Shown here: piece by piece, positions 21,161 through 32,710 of the stretch | Layout: every line of letters begins with the position of its first letter | Numbering within the stretch: position 1 is the first letter of the stretch | Assembly (NCBI GenBank): GCA_963691655.1 | Contig: OY829328.1 | Coordinates: 80,790,400 to 80,854,399 of the forward strand | Reading direction: 5' to 3' | DNA: 64,000 nt | Source: Toxonevra muliebris | Lineage: Eukaryota > Arthropoda > Insecta > Diptera > Pallopteridae | The notes under the pieces: model-generated | The model's input: only the letters and a program-made list of their open reading frames with translations | Database searches by the model: none | What the model was told of the DNA's origin: nothing | Made by a program: the position numbers and the translations under genes

Positions 21161-23540
21161 AAAATTTAAAAGGAAAATAAAACAAAAATTGCAGGAATAA
21201 GAGAAATTCTTAAAAAATTCAAATTAATTAAAACAGAAATTCTTTCGAAAAAAAAATAAAAATTAAATTCTATAATAACTTTAATGAAAAATGCTTTGCT
21301 AACGCCCATGTGTCGATTTACAACGAGAACGAACTTATCGTGACAGCTGTAGAATTCAAGCGTGAAAGTCATGTTACCACAATTGTTAAGAAACAACATA
21401 CGAAAATACCGAAAAAAAAACAAAAAAAAAATATTATGATGCTAAGTAATAGCTTAAATATGATCTTAATACCCTTAAAAAGTAAAATACCACAAATGTG
21501 TGCGTGTGTGTGTAACTTGAATGATTAATTAAGAAACATTTACAACTTGCAACTACTGCGATTCGAGCTGCTGTTGCCGATCTGTTGCTGAGGATCAGTA
21601 GTATGCAAGTAGTAGAACAAAAACGAAATTTTGTGGAGAGTGAGAACAAATAAATCACTCCTTCACATTTCAGTTAAAACCAAATTAATAATCTTAAAAA
21701 AAAAAAAAAAAACAAAATTGTTGCTGCGCCGGGAAAAGCGGAAAGTGTGAAGATCTTTGCCGCCTACAAACGCCATTTGGTCACTTTTTTTTACACACAG
21801 GAGTATAAACTTGAATTCCTTTGATTGTTGGCTTTGAGAATGAATGTCCTTTTAACAAAACTGATCGACTGACCAACCGCATATAATGCAATATCATCTA
21901 ATTGCCATTAGTTAGATCGATCATTTGAAATCTACCTTTAACTTACAATAAATTGATCTTCTGATCCTGCCTCTCCCTCTCTTCACACATTCTTTCACAC
22001 TATCCTTTCTGTCCGCCTCATAAAAATTGTTCTATAATTTCTAAAGGGCACGCGTATTAGTGATCGTACAACAAAAACAAATGAAATCACTCTCTCTCTC
22101 TCTCTCTCTGTTTCTCTTACAGAATTTTTAAAAGGATCAGTGATCATTTGCCAGAACAAACGACTTTGGTGGTTTTATGGTGCGGCGTTAACGTTGCTCT
22201 CTGTGTGTCTGTGTATGTGCGTTGTGCGCAGGCGTTTCGATCTTTAGAAACGCGGTAGACATTTTGGTGGCGGGCGGCAAATGCATGAATGCAATGTTGC
22301 ACTTGAGCTGCAACAATAAGAGTAAAATATATATAGAAATGATGCGCTCATCTTCAGGCTGATGATGCGGCAAAGATCATATTTGAGAGATCAAGTGAAA
22401 TGAAGTAAAATGAAATGAAAAAGGAAGGATTCTCAAGTCATGCATGTATGTATGTGTGTGTGTGCATACAAGATCGAGCGTGATCCGGCGACTTTTGCTT
22501 AAAAGATCAAAAGCGGCTTTAAGTGCCACACGCAGACTTTGGTGTGAATTGTGGTTGTTCCTTTTGTTATTGTTCCTTTTTTTTTTTTTTGGAAGTAATT
22601 TTTAGATTCAATAAAATATAATAGCTAATCGAAGATCTTAGAAGAATAGATCGTTTTTTTTTTTTCATCATTATATTGCACAACTGTCTAAAATTAATGC
22701 TCTAAATTCTATTATTTTATTTCATTTTATTTATTTCTTCTTCATATCATCAACTGAAGCGCCCCTTTTATCAGTTCAGTGTTAATTTAAATTGTATTAG
22801 TTAAAACAAAAATAAATAAATAAAAAAACAAACTCTTCATCATTCTTGTGATCTTGAGCTGAACTGATCCTTTAATGTTGAAACATTTGATTTCTATCCT
22901 CGTTCAACGTGTATTTTCATTTGATATTTGTTGAATTCCTTATGTTTGTTTCATTTTAAAATTAACATCTTTATGGAGTTACACCTGTGTTTAATCAGCA
23001 ATTTGACTGGCTGTTAACATCGATCGTCGAACGATCGATCGATTATTTGATAAGTCTACCTACACCTTCAATATTCTTCTGCTTTGCTCGTGTACGTTTT
23101 AACGCCTTTTAGCGTGTCTTTTGCCAGTTTGCCGGGCTTAACTGACGGCGCAACGCGGCGCGCATGCGTGCTAATAGATTAAGATTGTAGCGTCGATATG
23201 CGCCAGTTATTTTTGAACATGGCGTTAAACCATAAAATTAATTTACACCCAGTGAAAATGTTAATTAATTTAATTATATGATATAATAAATATAATGCGC
23301 GCTTTTGATGTCATTATTATTATTAACTAAATAAGAGATTGTTTAAGGTTTTTGTTGTTGGTGTTGGTTTTCAGTTGGTATATCTTCATTTGAAGAGCGC
23401 ATATTTTTAGAAATTAATTTATTTAAGTTCCGAACAACACATTTTTCCCAAAGCTTCTGTTTAAAATTATAAAAGCATAGCTTGTTGACGAGTTATTCAA
23501 TATTTGAAATAGGGGACGACGGTGCGTGCAGGGTTAAAGC
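21161..23540. other. no supported gene; GATC-dense block and microsatellites
   Basis: From about 21861 to 23045 the tetranucleotide GATC occurs 21 times by direct count. It ends in a cluster with ATCGATCGTCGAACGATCG, nearly palindromic, at about 23020-23040. The stretch also holds a (CT)n tract (about 22090-22110) and a T-rich stretch at about 22576-22590. A GC-rich patch lies at 23130-23225 (GGCGCAACGCGGCGCGCATG) and could be promoter or enhancer DNA. Confidence 0.4.
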
Positions 23541-23543
23541 TAG

Positions 23544-23741
23544 TTGATTTCAAAATTGTATCTGCCTATAATATTGCAAGTCGACAGAAAAGTAAATATT
23601 TTACTACTTCGTGGTTTTCCAGGAGAACTTAGTTTCAATTTTCATTGTGAAGATGGTATCTGTCAGAGTTATTATGTGAAAGTGAAAGGAGCTTCACAGG
23701 GATACCAAAAGTTGACAGTGCTGTCGAAGGCAGCTTTATAA
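23544..23741 (+). other. short open frame with exon-like 3' part, unassigned
   Basis: From a possible acceptor (GTGGTTTTCCAG|GA, about 23611-23623) a frame reads ELSFNFHCEDGICQSYYVKV, then GASQGYQKLTVLSKAAL, and stops at 23739-23741. Codon composition is protein-like and it lies outside low-complexity DNA. I do not recognise it. It may be a terminal exon, a transposon fragment or chance. Confidence 0.2.
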
Positions 23742-23964
23742 TCGAGCGCTATATGATTGGTGGCAATCAGTTTTTCTCAGGTCTGGCGTACCGTGAAAAT
23801 TTAGCCTGAACTGGTCTAGTCCAAGCCCTGATTAAGCAGTAGAAAAAAGTAGAAAGACAGGAAAGATATGTGAAAGGGATTGAATTGTATTAGAAGTTTC
23901 TGTCGTTGTACCGCGACCTATAAGATCTATTGTACGTCCCTCTTTTCTATCTAGTCTAATCTGC

Positions 23965-24603
23965 CTAGAGTACCTCATCCAGTCCAGTCTCCCTCAAGAA
24001 TTTGAGTATTGCGCCCGCATTTATGGATGCTAGTTCGGTACTGGGCACTTGGTGCATGCTCAGACATTTCCTTTTTTTGTGGATCAGTGCTGCACTTTGA
24101 GCTAAAATATGTTCTGATGATTCGTCTTCCTCATTACAAAACCTACAAATTGAGCTTTGCTTAACCCCTATCTTGCAGAGGTGTTCTCTGAGCCCGCAAT
24201 ACCCAGTCAGTAATATGCGCAAACTGTTTTTGTTGAGACCAATGCAGAATGCGTATCTACTCTTATTATAATTGCCTAAAAACGCTTTGGATTGCCTCAG
24301 TCCCATAAGGTTGGTAAAGAGTTCTTTCCTCTTGTTCTTCTCTTCTTGCATGAGTAATTCTCTGATTACGCTATCTCCTATTCCACAGAAGGGTTCAGGT
24401 CCCACGAAAGTGGTTGCTGCTCCCTTTCCTGTAAGCTCGTCTGCCTGCTTATTACCCTCAATTCCTGCGTGAAAGGGATAAATGGGATGAAGAATGGTCG
24501 AAGGTCTCTCAACCTCGAGCTTCTTTGTTTCACAGTAGAACCTTAGAAGCTCAGGAAGAGAGAGAATATAGATATTATTCATACTCAAGACATCTCTACC
24601 CAA
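23965..24603 (-). pseudogene. non-LTR retrotransposon ORF2 C-terminus (RNase H end and Cys-rich tail)
   Basis: An uninterrupted minus-strand frame of 212 codons holds the last RNase H motif, HAGIEGNKQADELTGKG, with the catalytic Asp in QADEL. It is followed by GPEPFCGIGDSVIRELL, LLTGYCGLREHLCKIGV and the Cys/His block CRFCNEEDESSEHILAQ, then a tail ending near 23965. This is the C-terminus of ORF2 in RNase H-bearing LINEs of the I/R1/LOA group. The usual WVPGH reads IYPFH, so one conserved Trp-Val-Pro-Gly is lost. It directly adjoins another, distinct copy of the same region (24604-25680). Confidence 0.8.
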
Positions 24604-25680
24604 CAGCCTTAATCTTATTCACCCACCAGTAATGTCAGGTCCTTTCTTCTCAGTTTCGAAAGAAATTCCGCTGATTTCCAGTTAGGTTGTCTCACGATGC
24701 ACTTTGCGGTTCTGTAAGAGTCAAGCTCAGACCATCTTTCTCTATGGATAGAACCCACGAAATCGTTGATTCAACGCATGATCTCCCCAGAACTTACGCC
24801 AAGAAAAGGTTCCGGACCCCATGGTGTAATTGCAGAACCTTCATTAGCTAGTTCATTCCCTACAATGCTACAGTGTCCTGGAGCCCATGTATTGCCTTAC
24901 ACTGGCTGTTCAATTTTGAAGAGCTGGCAGGGTTAGCAAGGACCTTCGGTGCAGCTTGGCTATCACTGCAGAAGCCTATGCACTTCCCACGCCATCTCCT
25001 CTCAATTATCCGGCCCGCCACGTCCAGGATAGCGAAAACCTCCGTTAGGAAGACTGGCGCCATCTGTCTTGTTGAAAAAAAGAATACTTGTTCTCATCGT
25101 CCAAGTACCAACCGGTTCCAGTACTGTTTGAGGTTTTAGATCCGTTGGTATGGAAGACATGACGGAGACCCCGGAGTACGACCTCTGGACTTAACCATTC
25201 ATCACGTACCGGAAACCTGACAACATATCTTCTTCCGAAGCGGAAGGCAAGGCATATAAATGTCCACGGGTATCAAGAACATTGGGCACTGAATTGACAA
25301 CTGGTAGTATATCTGACTGTGCCCTATATCCACCTCGACATGACAGACTCCATTTAACCGGAGTCTGTAGGCCGCTCTCATTGCTTCTTTACGGTTTTGA
25401 AAATACAGATGAAACAAGTCAAGCAAGGCATTGAGGGCATCACAAGATGTAGTACACTTTGCACCAGTGATACCCAGGCCCTCACTTCTTATCAACAAAC
25501 ATTGCGATATCTTCACATACACCTCTCTTATGTTGTACGGGGACTTCACCAGCAACCAAGTAATGATATGAATCAAAATTTGCCCCACATATCATGGGAA
25601 CAACAAGATCAATTTAAGTTTGTTTCGGTCCCCGGGGTAAGCAAATGGGCGGGCAAATGCATGTATGTTGTGAACCCGGT
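24604..25680 (-). pseudogene. second non-LTR ORF2 remnant (post-RT block, RNase H, start of tail)
   Basis: Minus-strand segments in order are: GLGITGAKCTTSCDALNALL and EAMRAAYRLRLNGVCH (about 25500-25340), the post-RT region; LTEVFAILDVAGRI and GFCSDSQAAPKVLANPASS (25060-24905), RNase H with the SDSQ Asp; then, after a frameshift, GNELANEGSAITPWGPEPF (about 24835-24770) and RTAKCIVRQPNW with LRRKDLTLLVGE (about 24700-24620). So a complete RNase H C-terminus is present here and again at 23965-24603 in the same orientation. Stops and frameshifts are frequent. Confidence 0.75.
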
Positions 25681-25844
25681 ATGATTCAATCTCTTACCGT
25701 TTTCGGAAGTTCATTGGGGAGACCGAATTCTGGACCTAAGAGAGTTAAGGTGTAAATTGCTGACGGTTTTTATGTCGTGATGAAGGCAGCACTCATATAT
25801 TTCATTGAGGAGATCGCAAATTTTTCATATGGAGTGAATGCGTC

Positions 25845-25990
25845 ATCCCTTGTGATTATTTCTAAGTAATTTTAAGGCTTCCATACCGGAGGATCACCGA
25901 GAACGCCAACCGGAATTGGCCTTAGTGAAGGCTAAAGTTGACAAACATCTAAGATTGACTCAAGAAATGATGAGTCATGTTCTTTAAAAG
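25845..25990 (+). pseudogene. fragment of the 10-kb mariner-type transposase family
   Basis: The sequence CTTCCATACCGGA and the frame ALVKAKVDKHLRLTQEMM match the relic at 9990-10484 (FHTG, then LVKSKIDEDLRLTQEII), including the preceding CTAAGTAATT/CGAAGTAATT stop context. Only about 145 bp are recognisable and the frame is broken between the two motifs. Confidence 0.6.
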
Positions 25991-26153
25991 GTTTGTGTAA
26001 AAAATTAAGAGAGAGGTTTAATGTGATGTTCCAGAGGAGGGATTTTTTATATGATGACTAAAAACCTCGACCCAAATTCGTTGATTGAAGGTTAAAAGAA
26101 ACTCACCACACTCATTAGTTCGTTCTCAGACTTATCAGAACACTATCTAGGGG

Positions 26154-27220
26154 GCAGAGCTGTAAAAGAATGCAATCAATTTAATTGTTATACCTTGAAG
26201 TCACAGTTAATAACCGACAATTCATAATTGCAGTTACTGAATAACGTATTTGGCTCCAGAATAAAACATGCAGTTGGAAGTCTTTTTTTGGAGTCGCCGA
26301 TTGGTTATTCATTTAGAAAAGTCTTTTCTAAAGCCAAAAGAGTGCAGTCTTTTTTTGAAATCATGAAACTGCCATTCTTATGACTCCAAAATCATGACTG
26401 CTTTGAAGTCACTTGGAGTCACTTGAAGCCACTTGGAGGCACTTGAAGTCACTTGAATAACCTTGAATTCAAATGCAGTCATTTGGAGTCAATGGCAATT
26501 TTCTGTCAATTGGAGTCTTTTGGAGTCAATTGAGATTTTGAAGTCAATTGGAGTCAGTTGAAGTCTTTTGGAGTCAATTGGAGTGACTTGGAGTCTTTTG
26601 GAGTCAATTGGGATTTGACTTTCAATTCAATTGACTTCAAATTCCAAATTGACTCCAAAAGACTTCAACTGACTCCAATTGACTTCAAAATCCCAATTGA
26701 CTCCAATTTAACTGCAAATTGCCATTGACACCAAATGACTGCATTTGAGTTCAAGGTTATTCAAGTGACTCCAAGTGACTTCAAGTGACTCCAAGTGACT
26801 TCAAGTGACTCCAAGTGACTTCAAGTGACTCCAAGTGACTTCAAGTGACTCCAAGTGACTTCAAGTGACTCCAAGTGACTTCAAGTGACTCCAAGTGACT
26901 TCAAGTGACTCCAAGTGACTTCAAGTGACTCCAAGTGACTTCAAGTGACTCCAAGTGACTTCAAGTGACTCCAAGTGACTTCAAAGCAGTCACGATTTTG
27001 GAGTCATAAAAATTGCAGTCTCATGATTTCAAAAAAACCTGCACTCCCTTGACTCTAAAAAATACTTTTCTAAATGAATAACCAATCGGCGACTCCAAAA
27101 AAGACTTCCAACTGCATTTTTTATTCTGGAGTCAAATATATTATTCAATAACTGCAATCAAAAATTATTATTCATTTCTGATTTATATCCTCAATTGATT
27201 GCACTCTTTTACTGCTCTGC
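26154..27220. mobile_element. Foldback-like element, 1067-bp palindrome with tandem-repeat arms
   Basis: The left end reads GCAGAGCTGTAAAAGAATGC, and the inverse of the right end reads GCAGAGCAGTAAAAGAGTGC. Both continue ATCAATT, and the two arms remain complementary inwards (GCAGTTGGAAGTC; GCCGATTGGTTATTCA; CATGACTGCTTTGAAGTCAC versus its inverse) to a centre near 26630. The inner arms consist of 10-bp AGTCACTTGG/AGTCACTTGA units. Long inverted repeats made of tandem units are the defining structure of Drosophila Foldback (FB) elements. No coding frame is present and no clear target duplication was found. A relative occupies 38255-40029. Confidence 0.88.
26761..26984 (+). repeat. 11.2 perfect copies of a 20-bp unit inside the Foldback right arm
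   Basis: TCAAGTGACTCCAAGTGACT is repeated without a single mismatch for 224 bp. Each 20-mer is two diverged 10-mers (TCAAGTGACT and CCAAGTGACT). The left arm carries only a few imperfect units at 26407-26455, so the expansion happened on one arm only, and recently. Confidence 0.97.
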
Positions 27221-28449
27221 TAGTTGCGCCATTTAAACATTGTGTGCTGACTTGAAACAGAGGAACAGAAGGTCAAATGCGGCTTAAATCGTTTGTGTGG
27301 CGGTCGCGAACTGAACCTTCTTGTGCAAAATCAAAATAACTTTTGAAAATTTTTTAAATAAATAAACAAAATAAATAAAAACATTGAGATCCTTCCAATT
27401 CAATTATGATAGATGATTAAATATGAAAAAATTAAAAAACGTACACAATTAACTACAAAAGAAATGCTGCTAAAAATTATACATATTTTTTTTTTTTTTT
27501 TTTTGACAAATATTGCAATTTCATGTTCAACAAATTTTCATATACTTATCTTTAGTTACATATGTATGTATGTATGTATATATGCATGCAGGCAAACTTT
27601 AACTTATTCAAGCGTTACAATGCATATTTAGCCTTTCTATGCAAATTCATACAAATTGTAATAGCGCGGTGTTCCTTTTGTCATTTTTTCCGGCTTAGAA
27701 CATTTAACATTTGACATTTCATCTCCACTAAGCCGAAGTAGCGGAGTAGCGGGATTTTAAAAAGAGCCGAATTATTAGAAACAAATTTTTATATTTTTCA
27801 CTTAATTAAAATGTTGTAATTCTCAAGCAGATTAAATTTGGCAAAATTGGAGAAGGTGGCGGATCTAGGATTTAGGTTTGAGGCCGTGCTGACATAATTT
27901 ATTTAGGAAAAGTTTTAAATGTTGAAAATATTTTGAAAAAAAAGGTATTCTAAAAAATAGTTTATAGTATAATACATGATCGGAAGTGGCTACCCGGGAA
28001 AAGTGGTCCTCTCATACCAGGAACTCACCTGCAAAATCGTTTTTCGGATCTGCCAATATCTTCTGTTCGTTTTTTGAGGATCAATTCTTGAAATTTTAGG
28101 TAAAAACAATAAAAGTTAGGCTTTTTCGAAAATGGGCCCGGTTGCGTTAATAATGTGCTCTAAGGGTCGCTCGGTGATGAAAAGTCAAAATTAAGGACAA
28201 CAAACGCACAAATCGAGAAATCGAGACCCAAACGCCAGGGGGGAAAGGGAGTGCGTAAAAATGCGTGTTCACGGGCAAAACGAAGCAGTATTTGCGCAGT
28301 TCTTTTCTCACTTACTAGAAGCAAAACAAGTGACCCAGAGCCCTCAAACTTGCATCGTAGCCCTTACTAACATCCACCCCAGCCCCACCCCCCCCCCCCC
28401 CCCCCGCCCTTTGCACCTGTTGTCAACACTTCAATGCCAAAAATTCTAA
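27221..28449. other. no supported gene; homopolymers and transposon debris
   Basis: Contains a T run (about 27487-27504), tandem ATGT words near 27562-27590, and GTGGCGGATCTAGGATTTA at about 27856-27874. The last looks like a DNA-transposon terminus without a partner. A pure run of 18 C lies at 28388-28405. Confidence 0.4.
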
Positions 28450-28930
28450 CTCTGATCTGACAGAAAGCGGGGCAGACACTAAAAAAAAGTGGCCAGCCTT
28501 CTCTTCACATTCTTTCTCCAAACCACAGGCAGCACAGAAGGCACTAAGCAGCATAGGCCAATCATATTCAAATGCTTGACCCAAGGGAAGTGACCTGCCC
28601 ACAGCTCTTTCTGTGAAGTGATAACAGAAAGTCTGTTAGCCGCTTCGAGATAACAGGTAATATGATATTTGTCTGTCTAAAGTCCCTCAATTCTTCCCAT
28701 ATATGATTGCGGTGCAAATCGATTCATTCATTATTGATAGTTTTGATGGTGGTAGACGACAAAGAGAGTAAGTGGTCAGCTGATTCACTTCCTGAGATAC
28801 CTGAGTATGCAGGAACCCATATTAACAGCAGGCTATTGTGTTTTCCAACACGATTAAGTCTGGATCCACAATGCATAATCTGTTTAGATGTGGTTAGTGG
28901 ATTAACTAGGACTTAAGCGCAGCCTGTCAC
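28450..28930 (-). pseudogene. third RNase H-bearing LINE remnant
   Basis: On the minus strand LLLIWVPAYSGISGSESADH (about 28840-28770) is the last RNase H motif (WVPGHSGIxGNExAD) with the catalytic Asp retained but the conserved His changed to Tyr. It is preceded by CGSRLNRVGKHNS. Downstream pieces in other frames include AFCAACGLEKECEEK (about 28545-28500), probably the Cys-rich tail. The strand and family type are the same as at 23965-25680, but the sequence is a different subfamily. Confidence 0.65.
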
Positions 28931-30200
28931 TAAATAGACAAATGCTTCTTTCACTACAACCGTTAACAATGACATAGCCCATTGCCTCATTGTCCCATGT
29001 AAAAAATGATGCTATAAAAAATTTTTGATAAAATTCTGTGCTTTTGTTATTGGTCTAGGCTTTAGTTTAAGCCCTACTTTTTGAAGCCAGTTTTCTCGAA
29101 AACTTGGCTTTCTCAGCATAATTTTAATAGATATTTTAATATGTGACCAAATAAAAGGTAATAAGTAGCGACTGTGAATGAGACAAGTTCCAAAAATTTA
29201 ACAAAAATTAAAACAGATTTATCTTAAGCGCCACAATATTTCATGTTTCACCAAATTCATGGTAGATAAACAAATTAAAATAATTAATATAATGCACAAC
29301 ATTAAAGTTTTTCAAAGTACCGCCTAAAAACAGAAAACTGTCTCCTGAGAAATTTACTTAGATATTTGTACACTCTTCAGTGTAATAAGTTCTTACGCCT
29401 TACACATTTGAAGTTCACTTAAATACCTTTTGTATGTATGAATGTATGCATGTATTTATATGTATATCTTTATGCATGTATACATTCGTATGTTTTTGTA
29501 CTACATTCCTACGTACATACGTGTTCCTTATGCATTTTTATTTTTTGTGTGCGAGTGGGCATTAAAATTCCAGCTACCAGATATTCACAATATCTATGCA
29601 CTTTAGATGTTCGCTTTTACATACGCCTCAAGTACGACGACAACATTTCCCACACCTTAAAGACCTTCTATGTTGTTGCTGGTACACGCAGTCTTCTCAT
29701 TGTTGTTGTAGCGCTGTATACCAACATGAAACTCCTAGGTGTACCATAGATACCGAGTGCATGCCTTTCTTGATTATGTGTGTGTGTGTGTATGTGTGTT
29801 TATGCGTTTAGTTGTAGTTGCAATTGTAATGCGAAATGTGGCATGAATGTGGTAAGAAATGTGGCATAGAAAACAAAAAAGATATAAAAATAAAAATGGG
29901 AAAACAAAGTTTAAAAGTTTACATTGTACATGCAAAAGGTGTTGCGAAAATATTTATGCATTTGTTATTGTTGTTGTTAACATATTGTGTAAATATAAAT
30001 GTACGTACTTAGAATATATGTAGTATGTATGCAATTATGTTTACATTATGTATATGTATATGTATCTGTAATTGCAAAGGTAATTTAAAGCAATTAAAAT
30101 ACTAAATATGTAGGTATACAGGCATAACTTATTTTAACGTAGTTGATATAGCTTATTCGAATACTGAGAGAATTTTTCTCTCACTCAATTGAAGCTAACA
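28931..30200. other. no supported gene
   Basis: AT-rich DNA with ATGTATGTATG-like words (29430-29480, 30000-30065) and short TG/GT tracts (about 29778-29800). A moderately protein-like frame at 29550-29749 (LDVRFYIRLKYDDN) has no recognisable similarity. Confidence 0.4.
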
Positions 30201-30208
30201 AGTGTGTT

Positions 30209-31100
30209 CACCGTTGCCACTTTGATACAATTCTACCAAAACTGGTACATTTTTTTCTATTTTTCTGCTTTTGGTACATTTGTACATGTTTTTAAAATTT
30301 GGTACATTCTGTGGGCACAGTTAGCTTTTATAATAATTAAGAATTGTAAACTTATGTTCAAAATATTTTTTGTTGAAAAAGATTAAATTTAAATATACAT
30401 ATATAATGCTTTCAAAAAAATTGTGTGTCGGACGTTAAGAGTCTCATTTTATCTAGTCGGCCAAAAACTACTTTTAAAATACAAAATATATTTCAATTAG
30501 TGTGTTACTTTTTATAAAGGATGTAGTCTGGTGTTCCGGCCTAATTTTAAAGGTTATTTCGGAAATTTTTTATTATAACAAAATAAAATGTGATTATTTA
30601 ATTTTTTTATTTGTTATTATTGACATCTTTAACTGTACAAAAAATTGTTTTTGGAATTTATTTTACAATATTTTTGTAGTGTTTTTAACGTACCAAATGG
30701 ACACCCAAAAAAAAAAAGTGTAGGGCTGGCCCGGATTTAAACATTTTGATTAAAAAACAGCGGACTTTCCAATTTTTTTTTTTTCAAAATTGCGTTGTTT
30801 TTTGTTGAAAATCGTTGTAAAAAATAGGGAATAATGATTAAAATTAAACAAGGCGCTCTCGATTAATATTTTGAGTTTTGGTCTGAAATTTTTACAGTAT
30901 ACTGTATAATATATATCAATATATTGTACTTTCGAAATGCATTTAAAAAAATAATCGATTTTTTGAAACTCGAACACCAGACTACATCCTTAATAAATAA
31001 CTATTAATGTTATTTATTATATTGGTACATTTTCCCCCCCATTTGGTACATTTTTTTTTTTAATATTGGTACAAAATAAAATGAGTAAGTGGCAACCGTG
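30209..31100. mobile_element. 892-bp hAT-type element, perfect 8-bp target duplication
   Basis: The left end is CACCGTTGCCACTT and the inverse right end is CACGGTTGCCACTT. AGTGTGTT flanks both sides exactly (30201-30208 and 31101-31108). TTGGTACA-like words cluster inside both ends (about 30249, 30272 and 30299 on the left; 31023, 31041 and 31065 on the right), resembling the subterminal transposase-binding repeats of hAT elements. No transposase frame is visible. Confidence 0.93.
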
Positions 31101-31560
31101 AGTGTGTTTAGTCAAATGAAAGCAAAGCATGACGTAGAAACTCTCTCTCTCTCTCTCACACACAAATACAAATGAATACGAATAGTGAGAGTAATTTTTG
31201 CTCACTCAATGGAACTTAACGATAATTGCGATATTATAACAGTTGATAGAAGCGTCAACTCTCTCTTCCTCTTTTTAATTTTTTTTTATATGGTGAGATT
31301 CTGAACTGTCAAATATCTGTTTTTGTTTTATCTGTTCCCCATGTATTTGCTTTTGTATTTTTGAACATCTCTGGGTCTTTAAAGCAACAAAGCAGTGCCT
31401 TGCTATTGTGTACTTGTTGTAATGCTGCTATTACTTTTTGTAATTCTCCCATGCTAACGATTGTGTTTAGTCAAATGAAGCATGACGTAGAAAATTTTCC
31501 CTTTCTCTCTCTCTCTTTCATAAGAAATCTGTTTGATGCGAAGATCAAATAAAATTGTTA
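31101..31560 (+). repeat. two direct copies of a GTGTTTAGTCAAATGA segment
   Basis: GTGTTTAGTCAAATGAAAGC followed by AAAGCATGACGTAGAAA (31104-31140) recurs at about 31462-31490 with a 6-bp deletion, and both lead into a (CT)n tract. The sequence left of the hAT element (CTCACTCAATTGAAGCTAAC, 30180-30200) also recurs, diverged, at 31201-31220. The hAT insertion therefore hit one unit of an older local duplication. Confidence 0.6.
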
Positions 31561-32069
31561 TTTTTTTGATATTTTTTTGATTTGTAATAAGGAGTCAGGA
31601 ATGTTTCATGGAAACTTTTTATGCATTCGGCCTGCCTAACTGCCTAACACTTCGAGGCAGTATGCACATGGACTACCCGAACAGCTTGTTGTTTAATAAT
31701 TTGCATATTTTTTGTAAATAAAATTAATAAAGAATAAGAATTTTGGTATTGGAAACCTTATTCGATTCATGTATAAGTACAATAAATATAAATATAATTC
31801 ATCGGTCTCAATCACCTCACAACCGTTAACTTGACCAATTTAAAAAAAAGCATTGGCTACTTTTTGAATCGTAGCTCAAAAGCTACTGACGTTTATGGGA
31901 TTTACTTAACGGTATACTGTTTGCATACCTGAGATATTTACAAAAAAAAAAAGTGTATAATTTCTTGGAAAACTTATTTCAAACTTATGCTGTTATGTGA
32001 CCACAGATATACATATGTGGCTTTCAAGAAATCGATTTCAAAAAAATCATCAATCCATTGTCGCTGAAA

Positions 32070-32710
32070 TCAACAAGTTGTGGTTGTTGTCTGTGATTGA
32101 TCACTGATGAAATAAGTGCGAAACATTTCGCGATATATTGGCCGAAAATAGTATTCGGTTCTCTCTCGTGAAATTCTCTCAGCATGAGTCTGAAGAGAAG
32201 TCTGCAACATTTTTTCGCGCAGATTTAAATGTACGTGCCATTTTAATTGTGGTGGAAAGATACAGCAACCATTTAAACAACAAAAATTTTTATACATTTG
32301 TGATCCAAGGGAAAATTTTGTGGTTAAATCCCTCCTTAAGTCTAATATCCAGGATCGTTTGAGTGAAATTTCGTTGGCAACATGCATTCATTTTGTGATG
32401 AGAATTGAGTTTACACGAGCAAATGTTGAGAGACAAAGTTGAAAACTCCTTGAAGTATGCAAACATTTTAATACTTGCAGAGAAATTTGAGCAGAAAATA
32501 TGTTTGGTGCCACTTTTCACCACTATTTAAACGGTACGTACATTTAAAACTGCGTGAAAATATGTTGCAGAGTTTTCTTTAGATTCATGTTGCTGGTATT
32601 TCAAATGAGAAAACAGAAGGCTACTTACTATCTTGGCTAAAATCTAACAAAATATTTCGCAGTTACTTCACGAGCTGTGTTTTTTTTATATGGAGTTTGT
32701 TGTGGAATTC
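32070..32710. repeat. diverged, partly inverted copies of the 34-36 kb repeat
   Basis: The plus-strand segment about 32385-32700 (GCAGAAAATATGTTTGG, TTCACGAGCTGTG, TTTTTATATGGAGTTTG) corresponds to the 440-bp unit at 35999-36420. About 32085-32215 (GATGAAATAAGTGCGAAACA, TTCTCTCGTGAAATTCTCTC, AGCATGAGTCTGAAGAGAAG) corresponds to the same unit inverted. Together they form a loose foldback. Confidence 0.6.

Noticed and set aside
28388..28405. Run of 18 C as a functional element
   Set aside because: Simple homopolymer inside transposon debris; length may also be a sequencing artefact.
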